Origin: Trujillonella endophytica
GTDB taxonomy: Bacteria; Actinomycetota; Actinomycetes; Mycobacteriales; Geodermatophilaceae
Direction of reading: 5' to 3'
DNA: 64,000 bases
NCBI RefSeq assembly: GCF_900110555.1
Contig: NZ_FOEE01000006.1
Coordinates: forward strand, 124,001 to 188,000
Both the position numbers and the translations under genes were made by a program. This document shows positions 1 through 8,142 of this stretch, in pieces; position 1 is the first letter of the stretch, and every line of letters starts with the position of its first letter. A model generated the notes under the pieces. The model ran no database searches. It saw nothing but the letters and a program-made list of their open reading frames with translations, and was not told where the DNA came from.

Positions 1-521
1 GCGGCCACCAGCAGCGCGGAGGTGGTGAGCACGGCCGCGGTGAGCACCAGCCGGCCCGCCGTCGGGGTGACGGCCCAGGTGCCCTGGGGACCGAAGACCA
101 GCAGCTGCATGCCGGTGAGGCAGGCGGCGCCGAACAGCGCGGTCTCGACGACGGCCCGGATGCCGGTCCGCCGGCGCCGGCGGGCGACGAGGGTCAGCAG
201 GGCGGCGCCGGCGAGCAGGTACGCGGGCACGGTGGGCACCCAGCGCAGCAGGACGCGGTCGAGCGGGTCGGCGGGGGCCACCACGAGGTAGGCGACGAAG
301 GCGACGACCGGGAAGAGCGTCGCCACGACCATCAGGCGCCAGCCGCGCGCTCCGCGCTGGTGGCGCCACGTGGTGGCGGCGATGAACGCGGAGGTCAGGA
401 CACCGGCCGCGGCCACCGTCGCGTCGTCGAGGCGCTCGAGGCCGGGCAGGACGGCGGCCACGACGCACACCGCGAGCACCGCGCCGGTGCCCGCGAGCAG
501 GGCCCACCTCTGCCTGTCCAC
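1..521 (-). CDS. N-terminal part of a multi-pass membrane protein (runs off the window)
   Basis: Reading the minus strand from a GTG at 521 gives 173 codons with no stop, so the gene continues past the left edge. The visible part is almost all hydrophobic helices (for example ALLAGTGAVLAVCVVAAVL, then VVATLFPVVAFVAYLVV, then VPAYLLAGAALLTLVA), separated by short Arg-rich loops such as ARRRRRRTG. That gives about five or six membrane segments. No catalytic domain lies inside the window. In actinobacteria, N-termini like this often precede GGDEF/EAL or histidine-kinase domains, but that is only a guess. A GAGG stretch about 10 nt upstream could be the ribosome-binding site. The start is uncertain because the frame stays open upstream of 521. 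Confidence 0.6.
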   Translation of the reverse strand, partial: MDRQRWALLAGTGAVLAVCVVAAVLPGLERLDDATVAAAGVLTSAFIAATTWRHQRGARGWRLMVVATLFPVVAFVAYLVVAPADPLDRVLLRWVPTVPAYLLAGAALLTLVARRRRRTGIRAVVETALFGAACLTGMQLLVFGPQGTWAVTPTAGRLVLTAAVLTTSALLVA

Positions 522-617
522 ATGGCAGACCTCGGCGGCGGAGGGGGCGCGCTGGAGCCCACGGCCGGCGGGCTCACCCCATGGGGGTGCGCCCGCCGGC
601 CGTCCGTGGCGTCCGGC

Positions 618-2324
618 TCAGCCGCAGATCGCGCCGGTGGCGGCGGAGCCGACGAGCTTCGCGTACTTGCCGAGCACGCCGGTGGTGTAGCGCGGGGGCA
701 GCGGGACCCAGGCCTCCCGGCGGCGGGCGAGTTCGTCGTCGTCGACCAGGAGGTCCAGCGTCCGGGAGGCGAGGTCCAGCCGGATCCGGTCGCCGTCGCG
801 CACCAGGGCGACGGGGCCGCCGTCGGCGGCCTCGGGCGCGACGTGGCCGACGCACAGGCCGGTGGTGCCACCGGAGAAGCGGCCGTCGGTGAGCAGCAGG
901 ACGTCCTTGCCGAGGCCCGCGCCCTTGATGGCGCCGGTGACGGCGAGCATCTCGCGCATGCCGGGGCCGCCCCGGGGGCCCTCGTAGCGGATGACGACGA
1001 CGTCGCCCGGCTGCAGGGTGCCCTCGGTGACGGCGTCCATGGCGCCCTGCTCGCCGTCGAACACGCGGGCCGTGCCCTCGAAGACCTCGGCGTCGAAGCC
1101 GGCGGACTTCACGACGGCGCCGTCCGGGGACAGCGAGCCGCGCAGGATCGTCAGGCCACCGGTCTTGTGGATCGGGTTGTCCATGGCGTGCACGATCGTG
1201 CCGTCGAGGTCCGGCGGGGCGATCTCGGCCAGGTTCTCGGCCATAGTCTTCCCGGTCACGGTGAGGGCGTCGCCGTGCAGCAGGCCGGCGTCGAGCAGCG
1301 CCCGCAGGACGACGGGGACGCCGCCGACGCGGTCGATGTCGGTCATGACGAACCGGCCGAAGGGCTTCACGTCGGCGAGGTGGGGCGTGCGGTCGCCGAT
1401 CCGGTTGAAGTCGTCGAGCGTGAGGTCGACCTGGGCCTCGTGGGCGATCGCCAGCAGGTGCAGGACGGCGTTGGTCGAGCCGCCGAGCGCCATGACGACG
1501 GTGATCGCGTTCTCGAAGGCCTTCTTGGTCATGATCTGGCGGGCGGTGATGCCCTTGCGGAGCAGGTTCACCACGGCCTCGCCCGAGGCGACGGCGAAGG
1601 CGTCGCGACGGCTGTCCGGGGCCGGCGGCGCGGCGCTGCCGGGCAGGGCCATGCCGAGCGCCTCGGCCACGCTGGCCATGGTGTTGGCCGTGTACATGCC
1701 GCCGCAGGAGCCCATGCCGGGGCAGGCGGCCTTCTCCACGGCGACGAGTTCCTCGCGGGTGATCAGGCCGCGGGCGCAGGCGCCGACCGCCTCGAAGACG
1801 TCGATGATCGTCAGGTCGTCGCGGTCGCCGAGCTTCCCCGGGAGCGTGGAGCCGGAGTAGAGGAAGACGCTGGCGAGGTCCAGCCGGGCCGCGGCCATCA
1901 GCATGCCGGGCAGCGACTTGTCGCAGCCGGCGAGCAGGACCGAGCCGTCGAGCCGCTCGGCGAACATCACGGTCTCGACCGAGTCGGCGATGACCTCGCG
2001 GCTCACGAGCGAGGCGCGCATCCCCTCGTGGCCCATGGAGATCCCGTCGGAGACCGAGATCGTGCCGAACTCCAGCGGGAAGCCACCGGCGGCGTGCACG
2101 CCCTCCTTGGCCCGCTTGGCCAGCCGGTCCAGGGAGAGGTTGCAGGGGGTGATCTCGTTCCAGGAGGAGGCGACGCCGATCTGCGGCTTCTCCCAGTCGT
2201 CGTCGCCCATGCCGACCGCGCGGAGCATGGCCCGGGCCGGGGCCTTCTGGTCCCCGTCGGTCACCTCGCGGCTGCGGGGCTTGACGTCGACGGTGGCTGC
2301 GCGGGGTTCCTCGACGGTGGTCAC
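618..2324 (-). CDS. ilvD: Dihydroxy-acid dehydratase
   Basis: IlvD dehydrates 2,3-dihydroxy-isovalerate and 2,3-dihydroxy-3-methylvalerate to the 2-keto acids that precede valine, leucine and isoleucine. It is a cytoplasmic Fe-S enzyme. The 568-residue product matches the family length. The three expected cluster cysteines are visible at about Cys61 (ITPCNLS), Cys134 (AGCDKSLPG) and Cys207 ([14 protein letters not shown]). The DGRFSGGT motif near the C-terminus is also typical. I chose the GTG at 2324 (VTTVEEPRA) because it lies 8 nt after a -10-like TACCAT, which suggests a leaderless or nearly leaderless message. A longer frame upstream overlaps the divergent regulator gene and looks spurious. 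The gene stands alone, divergent from the MmyB-type regulator. Confidence 0.95.
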   Translation of the reverse strand: MTTVEEPRAATVDVKPRSREVTDGDQKAPARAMLRAVGMGDDDWEKPQIGVASSWNEITPCNLSLDRLAKRAKEGVHAAGGFPLEFGTISVSDGISMGHEGMRASLVSREVIADSVETVMFAERLDGSVLLAGCDKSLPGMLMAAARLDLASVFLYSGSTLPGKLGDRDDLTIIDVFEAVGACARGLITREELVAVEKAACPGMGSCGGMYTANTMASVAEALGMALPGSAAPPAPDSRRDAFAVASGEAVVNLLRKGITARQIMTKKAFENAITVVMALGGSTNAVLHLLAIAHEAQVDLTLDDFNRIGDRTPHLADVKPFGRFVMTDIDRVGGVPVVLRALLDAGLLHGDALTVTGKTMAENLAEIAPPDLDGTIVHAMDNPIHKTGGLTILRGSLSPDGAVVKSAGFDAEVFEGTARVFDGEQGAMDAVTEGTLQPGDVVVIRYEGPRGGPGMREMLAVTGAIKGAGLGKDVLLLTDGRFSGGTTGLCVGHVAPEAADGGPVALVRDGDRIRLDLASRTLDLLVDDDELARRREAWVPLPPRYTTGVLGKYAKLVGSAATGAICG

Positions 2325-2332
2325 GCCGCCCG

Positions 2333-2338
2333 ATGGTA
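2333..2338 (-). promoter_or_regulatory. -10-like hexamer before ilvD
   Basis: TACCAT lies on the minus strand 8 nt before the ilvD GTG. This matches the TANNNT-near-start layout seen at many genes here. No clear -35 is visible. Confidence 0.4.
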
Positions 2339-2427
2339 GGCGGGTCCCTCCCCCACGCCGAGACAGCGCTGATACTGGTACCGACACCACCACTCGATCG
2401 TCCTGTCCACCGACCTCCGGAGAGACC

Positions 2428-3267
2428 GTGACCAACCCGGCGCTGCAGGAGCTCGGCGAGTTCCTGCGGTCCCGCCGCCAGCAGGTCGATCCCCGGACGG
2501 TGGGGTTGCCGCCGGGGGGCGCGCGCCGGACGCCGGGGCTGCGGCGCGAGGAGGTCGCGCTGCTGTCCGGGGTGAGCCACACCTGGTACACGTGGCTGGA
2601 GCAGGGGCGCGACATCCACCCCTCCCGGCAGGTGGTCGACGCGCTCGCCCGCACGCTGCGGCTGTCGGCCGCCGAGCACGAGTACGTGCTGCGGCTGACC
2701 GGTCACGGTGCGCCGGCGCCGTCGTCCGCTCCCGACGGGCTGCCGGCCCACCTGCAGCGGCTGCTCGACGCCCTGGGGCCCTCCCCCGCCTACGCGATCA
2801 CGGCCGACTGGACGATCGTCGGATGGAACCGCGCCTACGCGCGCTTCTACCCCGGCGTCGCGACGGCCGAGCCGGGAGAGCGCAACCTGCTGTGGCTGGT
2901 CTTCACCGATCCGGCCGTGCGTGCCCTGCTCGGCGACTGGGCCGCGGACAGCCGCCGGTTCCTGACCCAGTTCCGCGCCGAGGCCGGGGCTCGGCTCGGC
3001 GATCCCTCCGTGGTCGCGCTCGTGGCGCGGCTGGAGGAGGCGAGCGAGCACTTCCGGACGGGGTGGGCCAGCCGTGACGTGGACCGGTTCAGCTCCGCCG
3101 AGCGGCGATTCGAGCATCCCGACGTCGGGACGCTGCTGCTCGAGCACCACCAGCTGACGCCGGCCGATGCTCCCGGGGTGCAACTGGTCGTCTACACCGC
3201 CGCACCGGGGAGCGGCACCGAGGCGGCGCTGGGGCGACTGAGTGGTGCGGCCGGCGGCGTGGGCTGA
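2428..3267 (+). CDS. Helix-turn-helix regulator with MmyB-like ligand-binding domain
   Basis: This is a 279-residue DNA-binding protein. Residues about 8-85 form an XRE-type helix-turn-helix with the family hallmark [18 protein letters not shown] followed by [10 protein letters not shown]. Residues about 105-275 match the MmyB-like ligand-binding domain ([24 protein letters not shown], then a C-terminal [12 protein letters not shown] and LVVYTA). Such proteins usually repress or activate an adjacent oxidoreductase gene, but none is next to it here. The GTG start is preceded at good spacing by CGGAGAG. It is divergent from ilvD, so the roughly 100-bp gap probably holds both promoters. The ligand and targets cannot be read from the sequence. 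Confidence 0.9.
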   Translation: MTNPALQELGEFLRSRRQQVDPRTVGLPPGGARRTPGLRREEVALLSGVSHTWYTWLEQGRDIHPSRQVVDALARTLRLSAAEHEYVLRLTGHGAPAPSSAPDGLPAHLQRLLDALGPSPAYAITADWTIVGWNRAYARFYPGVATAEPGERNLLWLVFTDPAVRALLGDWAADSRRFLTQFRAEAGARLGDPSVVALVARLEEASEHFRTGWASRDVDRFSSAERRFEHPDVGTLLLEHHQLTPADAPGVQLVVYTAAPGSGTEAALGRLSGAAGGVG

Positions 3268-3312
3268 ACGGCAGCCGTCACCGAGCAGCTCGGCGGCTCG
3301 GCGGCTCGGCCC

Positions 3313-3403
3313 GCTGACCGGTTCGGTTGGCTCTGCGCGCGGCCGGCTGCCCGGCTCGGTTCACTGTGCACCTCGACCGGCTGACCGACTCGGTTGGCTC
3401 TGC
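3313..3403. repeat. Two imperfect 24-bp direct repeats in the intergenic region
   Basis: Positions 3313-3336 and 3380-3403 are 24-bp copies differing at two bases (core CGGTTGGCTCTGC). A partial third copy of GCTGACCGG is at about 3414. The surrounding 3268-3477 stretch is low-complexity (repeated CGGCGGCTCGG) and carries no convincing gene. Confidence 0.6.
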
Positions 3404-3477
3404 ACCTCGGCCGGCTGACCGGTCGAGCACCTCCGGGCGCGACTGAGCGGGGACGGCGTCTGGGAGCATCAGAAGAC

Positions 3478-3858
3478 GTGGCTGCCCCCGCCCGCATGCG
3501 CATGAGCCGTACCGCGCTGCTCCCCGTGTTCGTCCTGTTCGTCTGCGCGCTGCCCTTGGCCACCGCCGCGTCCTGGGGTCCGGTGGTGTTCCTCATCCCA
3601 CTGGCCGCCGCCGCGTGGGTCCTGCGGGTCGGCGTCGACATCGACGAGGCGGCGATCACCGCCCGCTCGCTCGTCGGCTCCCGACGGGTGCCGTGGACCG
3701 ACCTCGCCGGCATCCGGGTCGGCGACCGCGGCGCCCTGTGGCTGGTGACCACCGGCGGGACCGAGGTACGCCTGCCCGTGCTGCGCGCCCGCGATCTGCC
3801 TCGGATCGCGGCGCTGTCCGGCGGCCGGATCGACGTCCCTGCACCCCCGCGGCCCTAG
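3478..3858 (+). CDS. Small membrane-anchored PH-domain protein
   Basis: The product of about 126 residues has one long hydrophobic region near the N-terminus (roughly residues 12-47, LLPVFVLFVCALPLATAA then VVFLIPLAAAAWVL). A soluble bacterial PH-like domain follows (VDIDEAAITARSLVGSRRVPWTDLAGIRV). This layout matches the actinobacterial family often named low-molecular-weight antigen 6 PH domain. The probable fold is a double membrane helix plus a beta-barrel facing the cytoplasm. The function is unknown. GTG at 3478 is chosen with GGGAG upstream. ATGs at 3496 and 3502 are equally possible and would shorten the protein by 6 or 8 residues. Confidence 0.75.
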   Translation: MAAPARMRMSRTALLPVFVLFVCALPLATAASWGPVVFLIPLAAAAWVLRVGVDIDEAAITARSLVGSRRVPWTDLAGIRVGDRGALWLVTTGGTEVRLPVLRARDLPRIAALSGGRIDVPAPPRP

Positions 3859-3991
3859 CCCGACCTCCCGGACGGATCGGCCCGATCGGCCGGATCGGGC
3901 GGATCGGCCGACTGCCCCCGCCGGCCGGACGCTGCATCGGCCGGACGCAGAGCCCGCGTGACGGACCACCGTCGCTCCCTCCCGCAGGTGG

Positions 3992-6550
3992 TCAGAAGGG
4001 TGCCGGGCCGGCGGCGGCTCGTTGTCCGGCCGTGATCCGGGGAGCGACGAGGACGCGGATGGCTTCTCGGCGTTGTTCGTCAGTCAGCCGGGACCACGTG
4101 GGTGGGGCCGCGGCCGGTGCGCACCTGGCCGGTGCGGGCCGGGCCGGGCCGGCGTGGTCGGAGCGGTGGATCGCCGCCGCGTGGGGCTGGTCGACGCTGT
4201 CGGACGTGTCCGGGGTGGTGGTTGGTGTGATTCCGTCGTCGGTGCCGTAGCGGGGCGGGACGGTGGTGATGGTGGTGCCACCGGGCAGGGTCCAGACCAG
4301 TCCGTCGGTGACCGAGCCGCTCAGCTGCCAGCCCGGTGCCTGGTGGGAGAGCCGGTGATGGTGTTCGCACAGGCTCTCGAGGTTGGTGTGCGCGGTGGGG
4401 CCGAGCGGATAGGGCACCAGGTGGTCCAGGTCGCAGCGGCGGTTGCGGCAGCCGGGGAACCGGCAGCGTCGGTCGCGGAGCCGGACGAAGCGGCGCAGTG
4501 CGGTGGCGGGCCGGTAGTCGTCCGTCGGTCCGGGTGGGTCAAGTCCGCACCCGGCGCGGGCAGCTCGTGTCAGCTCGATGCTGTCGGTGAGGGCGAGCAG
4601 GCACCCGGACAGGTCGTCGACGACTGCGATCCGCGGCCGTTCGGCCAGCGCGGTGCCCGCGATCGCGCGCAGGTCCAGCAACGCCGCCAGCGCCGCCCCG
4701 GACGCTGCGTCTCCCTCGACCTCGGACTCGGCCTGCTCCCCGGAGTCGGCGTCGTCCTCGGTGTCGGTGTCGGTGTCGCCCTCGGTGTCGGTGTCGGTAT
4801 CGGTGTCGGTTTCGGTGTCGGTATCGGTGTCGGTGTCGGTATCGGTGTCGAACTCGCCCTCGGTGTCGGAGTCCGCCTCGGTCTCGGCGGCCGGGCCCTC
4901 GCTCCGGTCCGTACAGCGGTCTTCGCCCTCACCGTCGCCGGATGCCTCGCCCGCGGGCGCCACCTCGGCGGATGCGGAATCGGTGGTCGGGGCGGTCAGC
5001 GCGGTGTCCGCGTCGGACGTGTCCTCGTCGGTCGACGTGAGCCCGTGAGCCGGCGCGGCCCGCTGGGCGGGTAGGGCGGCGGGTCGGGGGAGCAAGCCCA
5101 GGGCGTAGGTCAGTTCCCGGACCAGCACCGCCGGAACGGTCTCGCCGTCGATCTCTCCGGGCTCATCACGGTCGGGACCGGTGGCGGTGAGGGTGCCCGC
5201 GCCGGCGAGCACGGTCAGCAGCACCTGCACGGGGGAACGGCCGGTTGCGTCCGGACGCAGGATCAGATCCGCCAGGCAGTCGGCCATGCGCTGATCCATG
5301 CTCCGCGGATCCGGCGCGCCCTCGGCATCCACCGCGCACGCCTGCGCGTAGCCGCGCAGCGCCACCTGGCACGCCCGCGCCACCGGCCCGGGCAACACCG
5401 CGGTCAGCACCGCCATCCCGTCCTCACCGGCATGCCGGGTCACCTTCCGCCCGGCCACCGCCCTTACCAGCCGCTTCACCGCGGCATCGGCGTCGATCCG
5501 CGCGATCGCCCGCTTGGTGCACTCCCGCAACTGCGCCACCGTCTGCCGGCTCGCCCGCGGCAGCACCCGCTCCTGCACCGCCGCCTTCTTCTCCGCGCCG
5601 CGGACCGGCCGCAGCAGCTCCACCAACGCGCGCGCCTGGGCCCAGCAGATGCTCCCGGCCTCCAACGCCGCCAGCGTCGCCGGCAACTGCTCCACCAACT
5701 CCACGCACTCGACCAGCAACCCGCCCGCGGTACGGCCGGACAGCCGCACCCGGGCCGCGACCTCGTCCACCGCCCACTCGCTGACCCCGGTCAACGCCTC
5801 CGGCCTGGCCGCTCGCGACGGCGCCGACGCCGCGCCCCGCTCACCCGGGGCCCGATCCCAGGCCTGCGGCCGGCACCGGGCGAACGCCGCCAGCGCCCGC
5901 GCCCGCGCAGCGGCCAACTGCGCCAGCCCCCGCTCGGCCTCCACCGCCGCATCCAGCCACCCCGCCCCCTCTTCCAACAGCACCGCCCGCGGATCCAGCC
6001 CCTCCCCATCACCGACGGCGGGTTCAGCCGCGGGCCCCGACTCGGCAGCAGGCCCGGGCTCGGTAGCGGTGGGCCCGGTAGCGGTGCGCTCGGTCGCGGG
6101 CTTGGATTCGGGTTCGGCAGCGGCGGGCCGGGGAGCGGGTGTCGGCAGCTCAGCGGACGCGACGGCGGGTTCGGGCTCCGCAATGGCGGACTCCGACCGG
6201 GCCTCGGCAACGGGCTCGGGTGCAGCAGCGGATTGCGGCCGGGCACCGGAATCGGCGGCCTGCTCGGCATCGAGATCGGCCGCGAGCGCAGCAGCCACCG
6301 CCTCGAGGTCGCCGAGGTCGTCGAGGTCGGTACCGGACGCGGGCTCGGCCGCACCGACACCTCGGGGCGCCCGGGTGACGGCGCGAGCGACCGGCGTCAT
6401 GCTCACGCCGCGGCCGTGCACCGCCTCCAGGATCCATTCACCCCGCGGCCGACCCGCGGCCGGGGACGCCGCCTCCAGATGAGCGCAGCGCGCTGCCTCG
6501 ACCGGCGGCCCCGGGGGCCGGTCCGCACCGTCGACACCGTTCTCGTACAC
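3992..6550 (-). CDS. DUF222 protein with C-terminal HNH endonuclease domain
   Basis: This is an 852-residue protein of the actinobacterial DUF222/HNH family (the 13E12-repeat family of M. tuberculosis). Residues 1-180 are low-complexity Ala/Glu/Pro. The DUF222 helical domain spans roughly 180-500. An Asp/Thr tract lies at about 558-600. The HNH nuclease module is near 690-740 (CRFPGCRNRRCDLDHLVPY, then LCEHHHRLSH), with the Cys pairs and His residues expected for metal binding. The GTG start is supported by a perfect -10 (TAGTAT) 7 nt upstream, which implies a leaderless transcript. An SOS-box-like palindrome covers the transcription start and start codon, so induction by DNA damage is likely. 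Its biological role is unsettled; proposals for the family include mobile or selfish nuclease functions. The long acidic linker is unusual. Confidence 0.9.
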   Translation of the reverse strand: MYENGVDGADRPPGPPVEAARCAHLEAASPAAGRPRGEWILEAVHGRGVSMTPVARAVTRAPRGVGAAEPASGTDLDDLGDLEAVAAALAADLDAEQAADSGARPQSAAAPEPVAEARSESAIAEPEPAVASAELPTPAPRPAAAEPESKPATERTATGPTATEPGPAAESGPAAEPAVGDGEGLDPRAVLLEEGAGWLDAAVEAERGLAQLAAARARALAAFARCRPQAWDRAPGERGAASAPSRAARPEALTGVSEWAVDEVAARVRLSGRTAGGLLVECVELVEQLPATLAALEAGSICWAQARALVELLRPVRGAEKKAAVQERVLPRASRQTVAQLRECTKRAIARIDADAAVKRLVRAVAGRKVTRHAGEDGMAVLTAVLPGPVARACQVALRGYAQACAVDAEGAPDPRSMDQRMADCLADLILRPDATGRSPVQVLLTVLAGAGTLTATGPDRDEPGEIDGETVPAVLVRELTYALGLLPRPAALPAQRAAPAHGLTSTDEDTSDADTALTAPTTDSASAEVAPAGEASGDGEGEDRCTDRSEGPAAETEADSDTEGEFDTDTDTDTDTDTETDTDTDTDTEGDTDTDTEDDADSGEQAESEVEGDAASGAALAALLDLRAIAGTALAERPRIAVVDDLSGCLLALTDSIELTRAARAGCGLDPPGPTDDYRPATALRRFVRLRDRRCRFPGCRNRRCDLDHLVPYPLGPTAHTNLESLCEHHHRLSHQAPGWQLSGSVTDGLVWTLPGGTTITTVPPRYGTDDGITPTTTPDTSDSVDQPHAAAIHRSDHAGPARPAPARCAPAAAPPTWSRLTDEQRREAIRVLVAPRITAGQRAAAGPAPF
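4755..4875. repeat. Hexanucleotide-like GTGTCG/GTATCG tract inside the DUF222 gene
   Basis: Near-perfect iterations of a 6-bp unit (GTGTCG with GTATCG and GTTTCG variants) encode alternating Asp-Thr with occasional Glu or Gly on the minus strand, at residues about 558-600 between the DUF222 and HNH domains. The tract is a candidate for slippage and length variation. Confidence 0.85.
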
Positions 6551-6558
6551 ATGTTCGA
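6543..6558. promoter_or_regulatory. Probable LexA (SOS) box overlapping the DUF222 start codon
   Basis: TCGTACACATGTTCGA matches the actinobacterial SOS-box consensus TCGAAC-N4-GTTCGA at 11 of 12 fixed positions. It runs from the last base of the -10 hexamer through the GTG start codon, so bound LexA would block transcription initiation. SOS boxes are known at several 13E12-family genes in M. tuberculosis, which fits this placement. Confidence 0.75.
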
Positions 6559-6563
6559 TACTA
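6558..6563 (-). promoter_or_regulatory. -10 element of the DUF222/HNH gene
   Basis: TAGTAT on the minus strand is followed by exactly 7 nt and then the GTG start. This supports transcription starting at the start codon and fixes the start of the coding region. Confidence 0.7.
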
Positions 6564-6598
6564 GTCGGCGCACGGCCTCCTGACCAGCGGAAACGAGA

Positions 6599-6670
6599 CT
6601 GTGGACAAGACCTCGGCCTGTGGACGCACAGGCCGCCAACACCCTGGGACCCGGCAGAGTGCCGCCCATG
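6599..6670. other. Intergenic segment with DnaA-box-like 9-mer, hairpin and relic-like start signal
   Basis: The 6551-6791 gap holds TGTGGACAA (6600-6608, reverse complement TTGTCCACA, the Streptomyces-type DnaA box). It also holds a 9-bp-stem hairpin (CGGCCTGTG/CACAGGCCG, 6614-6635) and CAGAGTGCC (6655-6663) just before an ATG with no supported gene. The same 9-mer and CAGAGTGCC precede the DUF559-type gene at 52739, so this may be the remnant of a similar upstream region. Confidence 0.45.
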
Positions 6671-6778
6671 AAGGCGACCACACGAGACACCTCCCCCCGC
6701 CCCATGGCGGCATACCGGAACCGGCCCACGCCCCGGACACCCCGGCGCCGCCGCCCACCGGGCCGCGCGGGGCGCACG

Positions 6779-6784
6779 TACTGT
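6779..6784 (+). promoter_or_regulatory. -10 element of the lipoprotein gene
   Basis: TACTGT lies 7 nt before the GTG at 6792 and only 1 nt before the GTG at 6786. It therefore supports a leaderless message beginning at 6792. Confidence 0.6.
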
Positions 6785-6791
6785 CGTGGAC

Positions 6792-7964
6792 GTGAGGCGG
6801 GAGGGCGGACGACGGGCGTTCCGGCTGGCGAGCGCACTCCTGCTGACCGCAGTGGTCGCCGGCTGCGGGAGCGACGGTGGCTACGAGCCGCGGGGCGACT
6901 GGCGTCCGCTTCCGGAGGGGCCCCCGCCGCAGGTCGCTCCCCCGACGGAGGGCCAGGCCCCACCGCCCTCGACGCCGCCGCCAGGCCAGCCGGGCGAGTC
7001 CGCGCAGGATCCCAACGTCGTGGCCAGCGACCTGGACGTGCCGACCGGGCTCGTCCTGCTGCCCGACGGTTCCGCACTGGTGGCCGAACGGCGGACCGGA
7101 CGCCTGCTGCAGGTCTTCCCCGATCGCTCGCCCGCACGCGAGCTCATGGTCGTCCCGGGCATCGACCCGCGGGGCGACGGCGGCCTCTACGGTCTCGCCC
7201 TCTCGCCCACCTTCGACGAGGACGGGCTGGTCTACGCCTACCTGTCCACCGCGACCGACAACCGGGTGGTGCGCTTCCCGATCAGCGGCGGCACGCCCAA
7301 CCCGGTGTTCACCGGTATCCCCCGCGGTGACGTGCACAACGGCGGCGCCCTGCTCTTCGGTCTGGACGGCTCGCTCTTCGTCGGCACCGGTGACACGGGC
7401 AACGCAGCGCTGGCCCAGGACCCGGCCTCGCTGGCCGGCAAGGTGCTGCACATCGACGTGTTCGGTCAGCCGGTCGGAGAGGGTCCGGTGCACGGCAGCG
7501 GATTCAGCAACGTGACCGCGCTGTGCCTCGGCGGGGACGAGACGCTGTTCGCCACCGACGACGCCGGGGACCGCGCCGACGAGCTCACCGAGGTCCTCCC
7601 GGGCGCCGACGCCGGTTTCCCCACCGAGCAGCGCGAGTCCACCGCCCCGGTGCAGGAGATCGAGGGCACCGTCGGTGGCCTCGGCGGCTGCGCGGTGGCC
7701 GGCCCCACGGTGTACCTGGGCGCCCTGGAGGGCCGACGCATCTACGCGGTCACCCTCGACGGCAGCGGCGTCCCCGTCGCCGAGCCCGAGGAGCTCATCG
7801 CCGACCAGTACGGCCGACTGCGGACCGTCGTCCTGGAGCCCCAGACCGGAGCCCTGTGGATCACGACGTCCAACCGCGACGGCATCGGCACGCCGGGCGA
7901 GGGCGACGACAAGGTGCTCCGGATCCTGCCGCCGGGCGCCTCCGGCGAGGACAGCCCGCTGTAG
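6792..7964 (+). CDS. Secreted lipoprotein of the glucose/sorbosone dehydrogenase beta-propeller family
   Basis: The roughly 390-residue product begins with a signal peptide ending in a lipobox (LLLTAVVAGCGS), so it should be lipid-anchored on the outer face of the membrane. A Pro-rich linker (about residues 30-70) leads into a six-bladed propeller of the PQQ-dependent sugar (glucose/sorbosone) dehydrogenase type. Visible motifs are DVPTGLVLLPDGSALVAERRTGRL, GDGGLYGLALSP, VHNGGALLFGLDGSLFVGTGD and LWITTSNRDG. Family members oxidise sugars with PQQ, but many actinobacterial ones have no proven substrate. I start it at the GTG at 6792 because of the -10 at fixed spacing. The GTG at 6786 would add two residues. 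It stands alone, convergent with gatB. Confidence 0.85.
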   Translation: MRREGGRRAFRLASALLLTAVVAGCGSDGGYEPRGDWRPLPEGPPPQVAPPTEGQAPPPSTPPPGQPGESAQDPNVVASDLDVPTGLVLLPDGSALVAERRTGRLLQVFPDRSPARELMVVPGIDPRGDGGLYGLALSPTFDEDGLVYAYLSTATDNRVVRFPISGGTPNPVFTGIPRGDVHNGGALLFGLDGSLFVGTGDTGNAALAQDPASLAGKVLHIDVFGQPVGEGPVHGSGFSNVTALCLGGDETLFATDDAGDRADELTEVLPGADAGFPTEQRESTAPVQEIEGTVGGLGGCAVAGPTVYLGALEGRRIYAVTLDGSGVPVAEPEELIADQYGRLRTVVLEPQTGALWITTSNRDGIGTPGEGDDKVLRILPPGASGEDSPL

Positions 7965-8085
7965 GAGCCGCGCCGAGCCCGGACGCCCGACGCCGAGGCC
8001 CAGGCCCGAGAGGCGAAGAGACCGAGAGGCGCACAAGCCGAGAGGCGAAGAGCTCGAAGGGCAACGCCGAGCGGGGAGACGCCGA

Positions 8086-8119
8086 GAGGCCCACCCCGGC
8101 GCCGGCCGGGGTGGGCCTC
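8086..8119. terminator. Bidirectional terminator hairpin
   Basis: A perfect 15-bp stem (GAGGCCCACCCCGGC and its complement) with a 4-nt loop sits between the convergent lipoprotein gene and gatB. The sequence before it (7965-8085) is a run of GAGAGGCGAAGAG-like repeats with no gene. Confidence 0.85.
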
Positions 8120-8142
8120 CCTCGTCCAGGGGTGTGGCCGGA

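Noticed and set aside
574-3183. About 870-codon minus-strand frame overlapping ilvD and the regulator
   Set aside because: The true ilvD frame in the same place has all catalytic cysteines; this is a shifted frame.
8086-8119. Hairpin considered as a riboswitch or small RNA
   Set aside because: A simple perfect stem with a 4-nt loop between convergent genes is explained by bidirectional termination.
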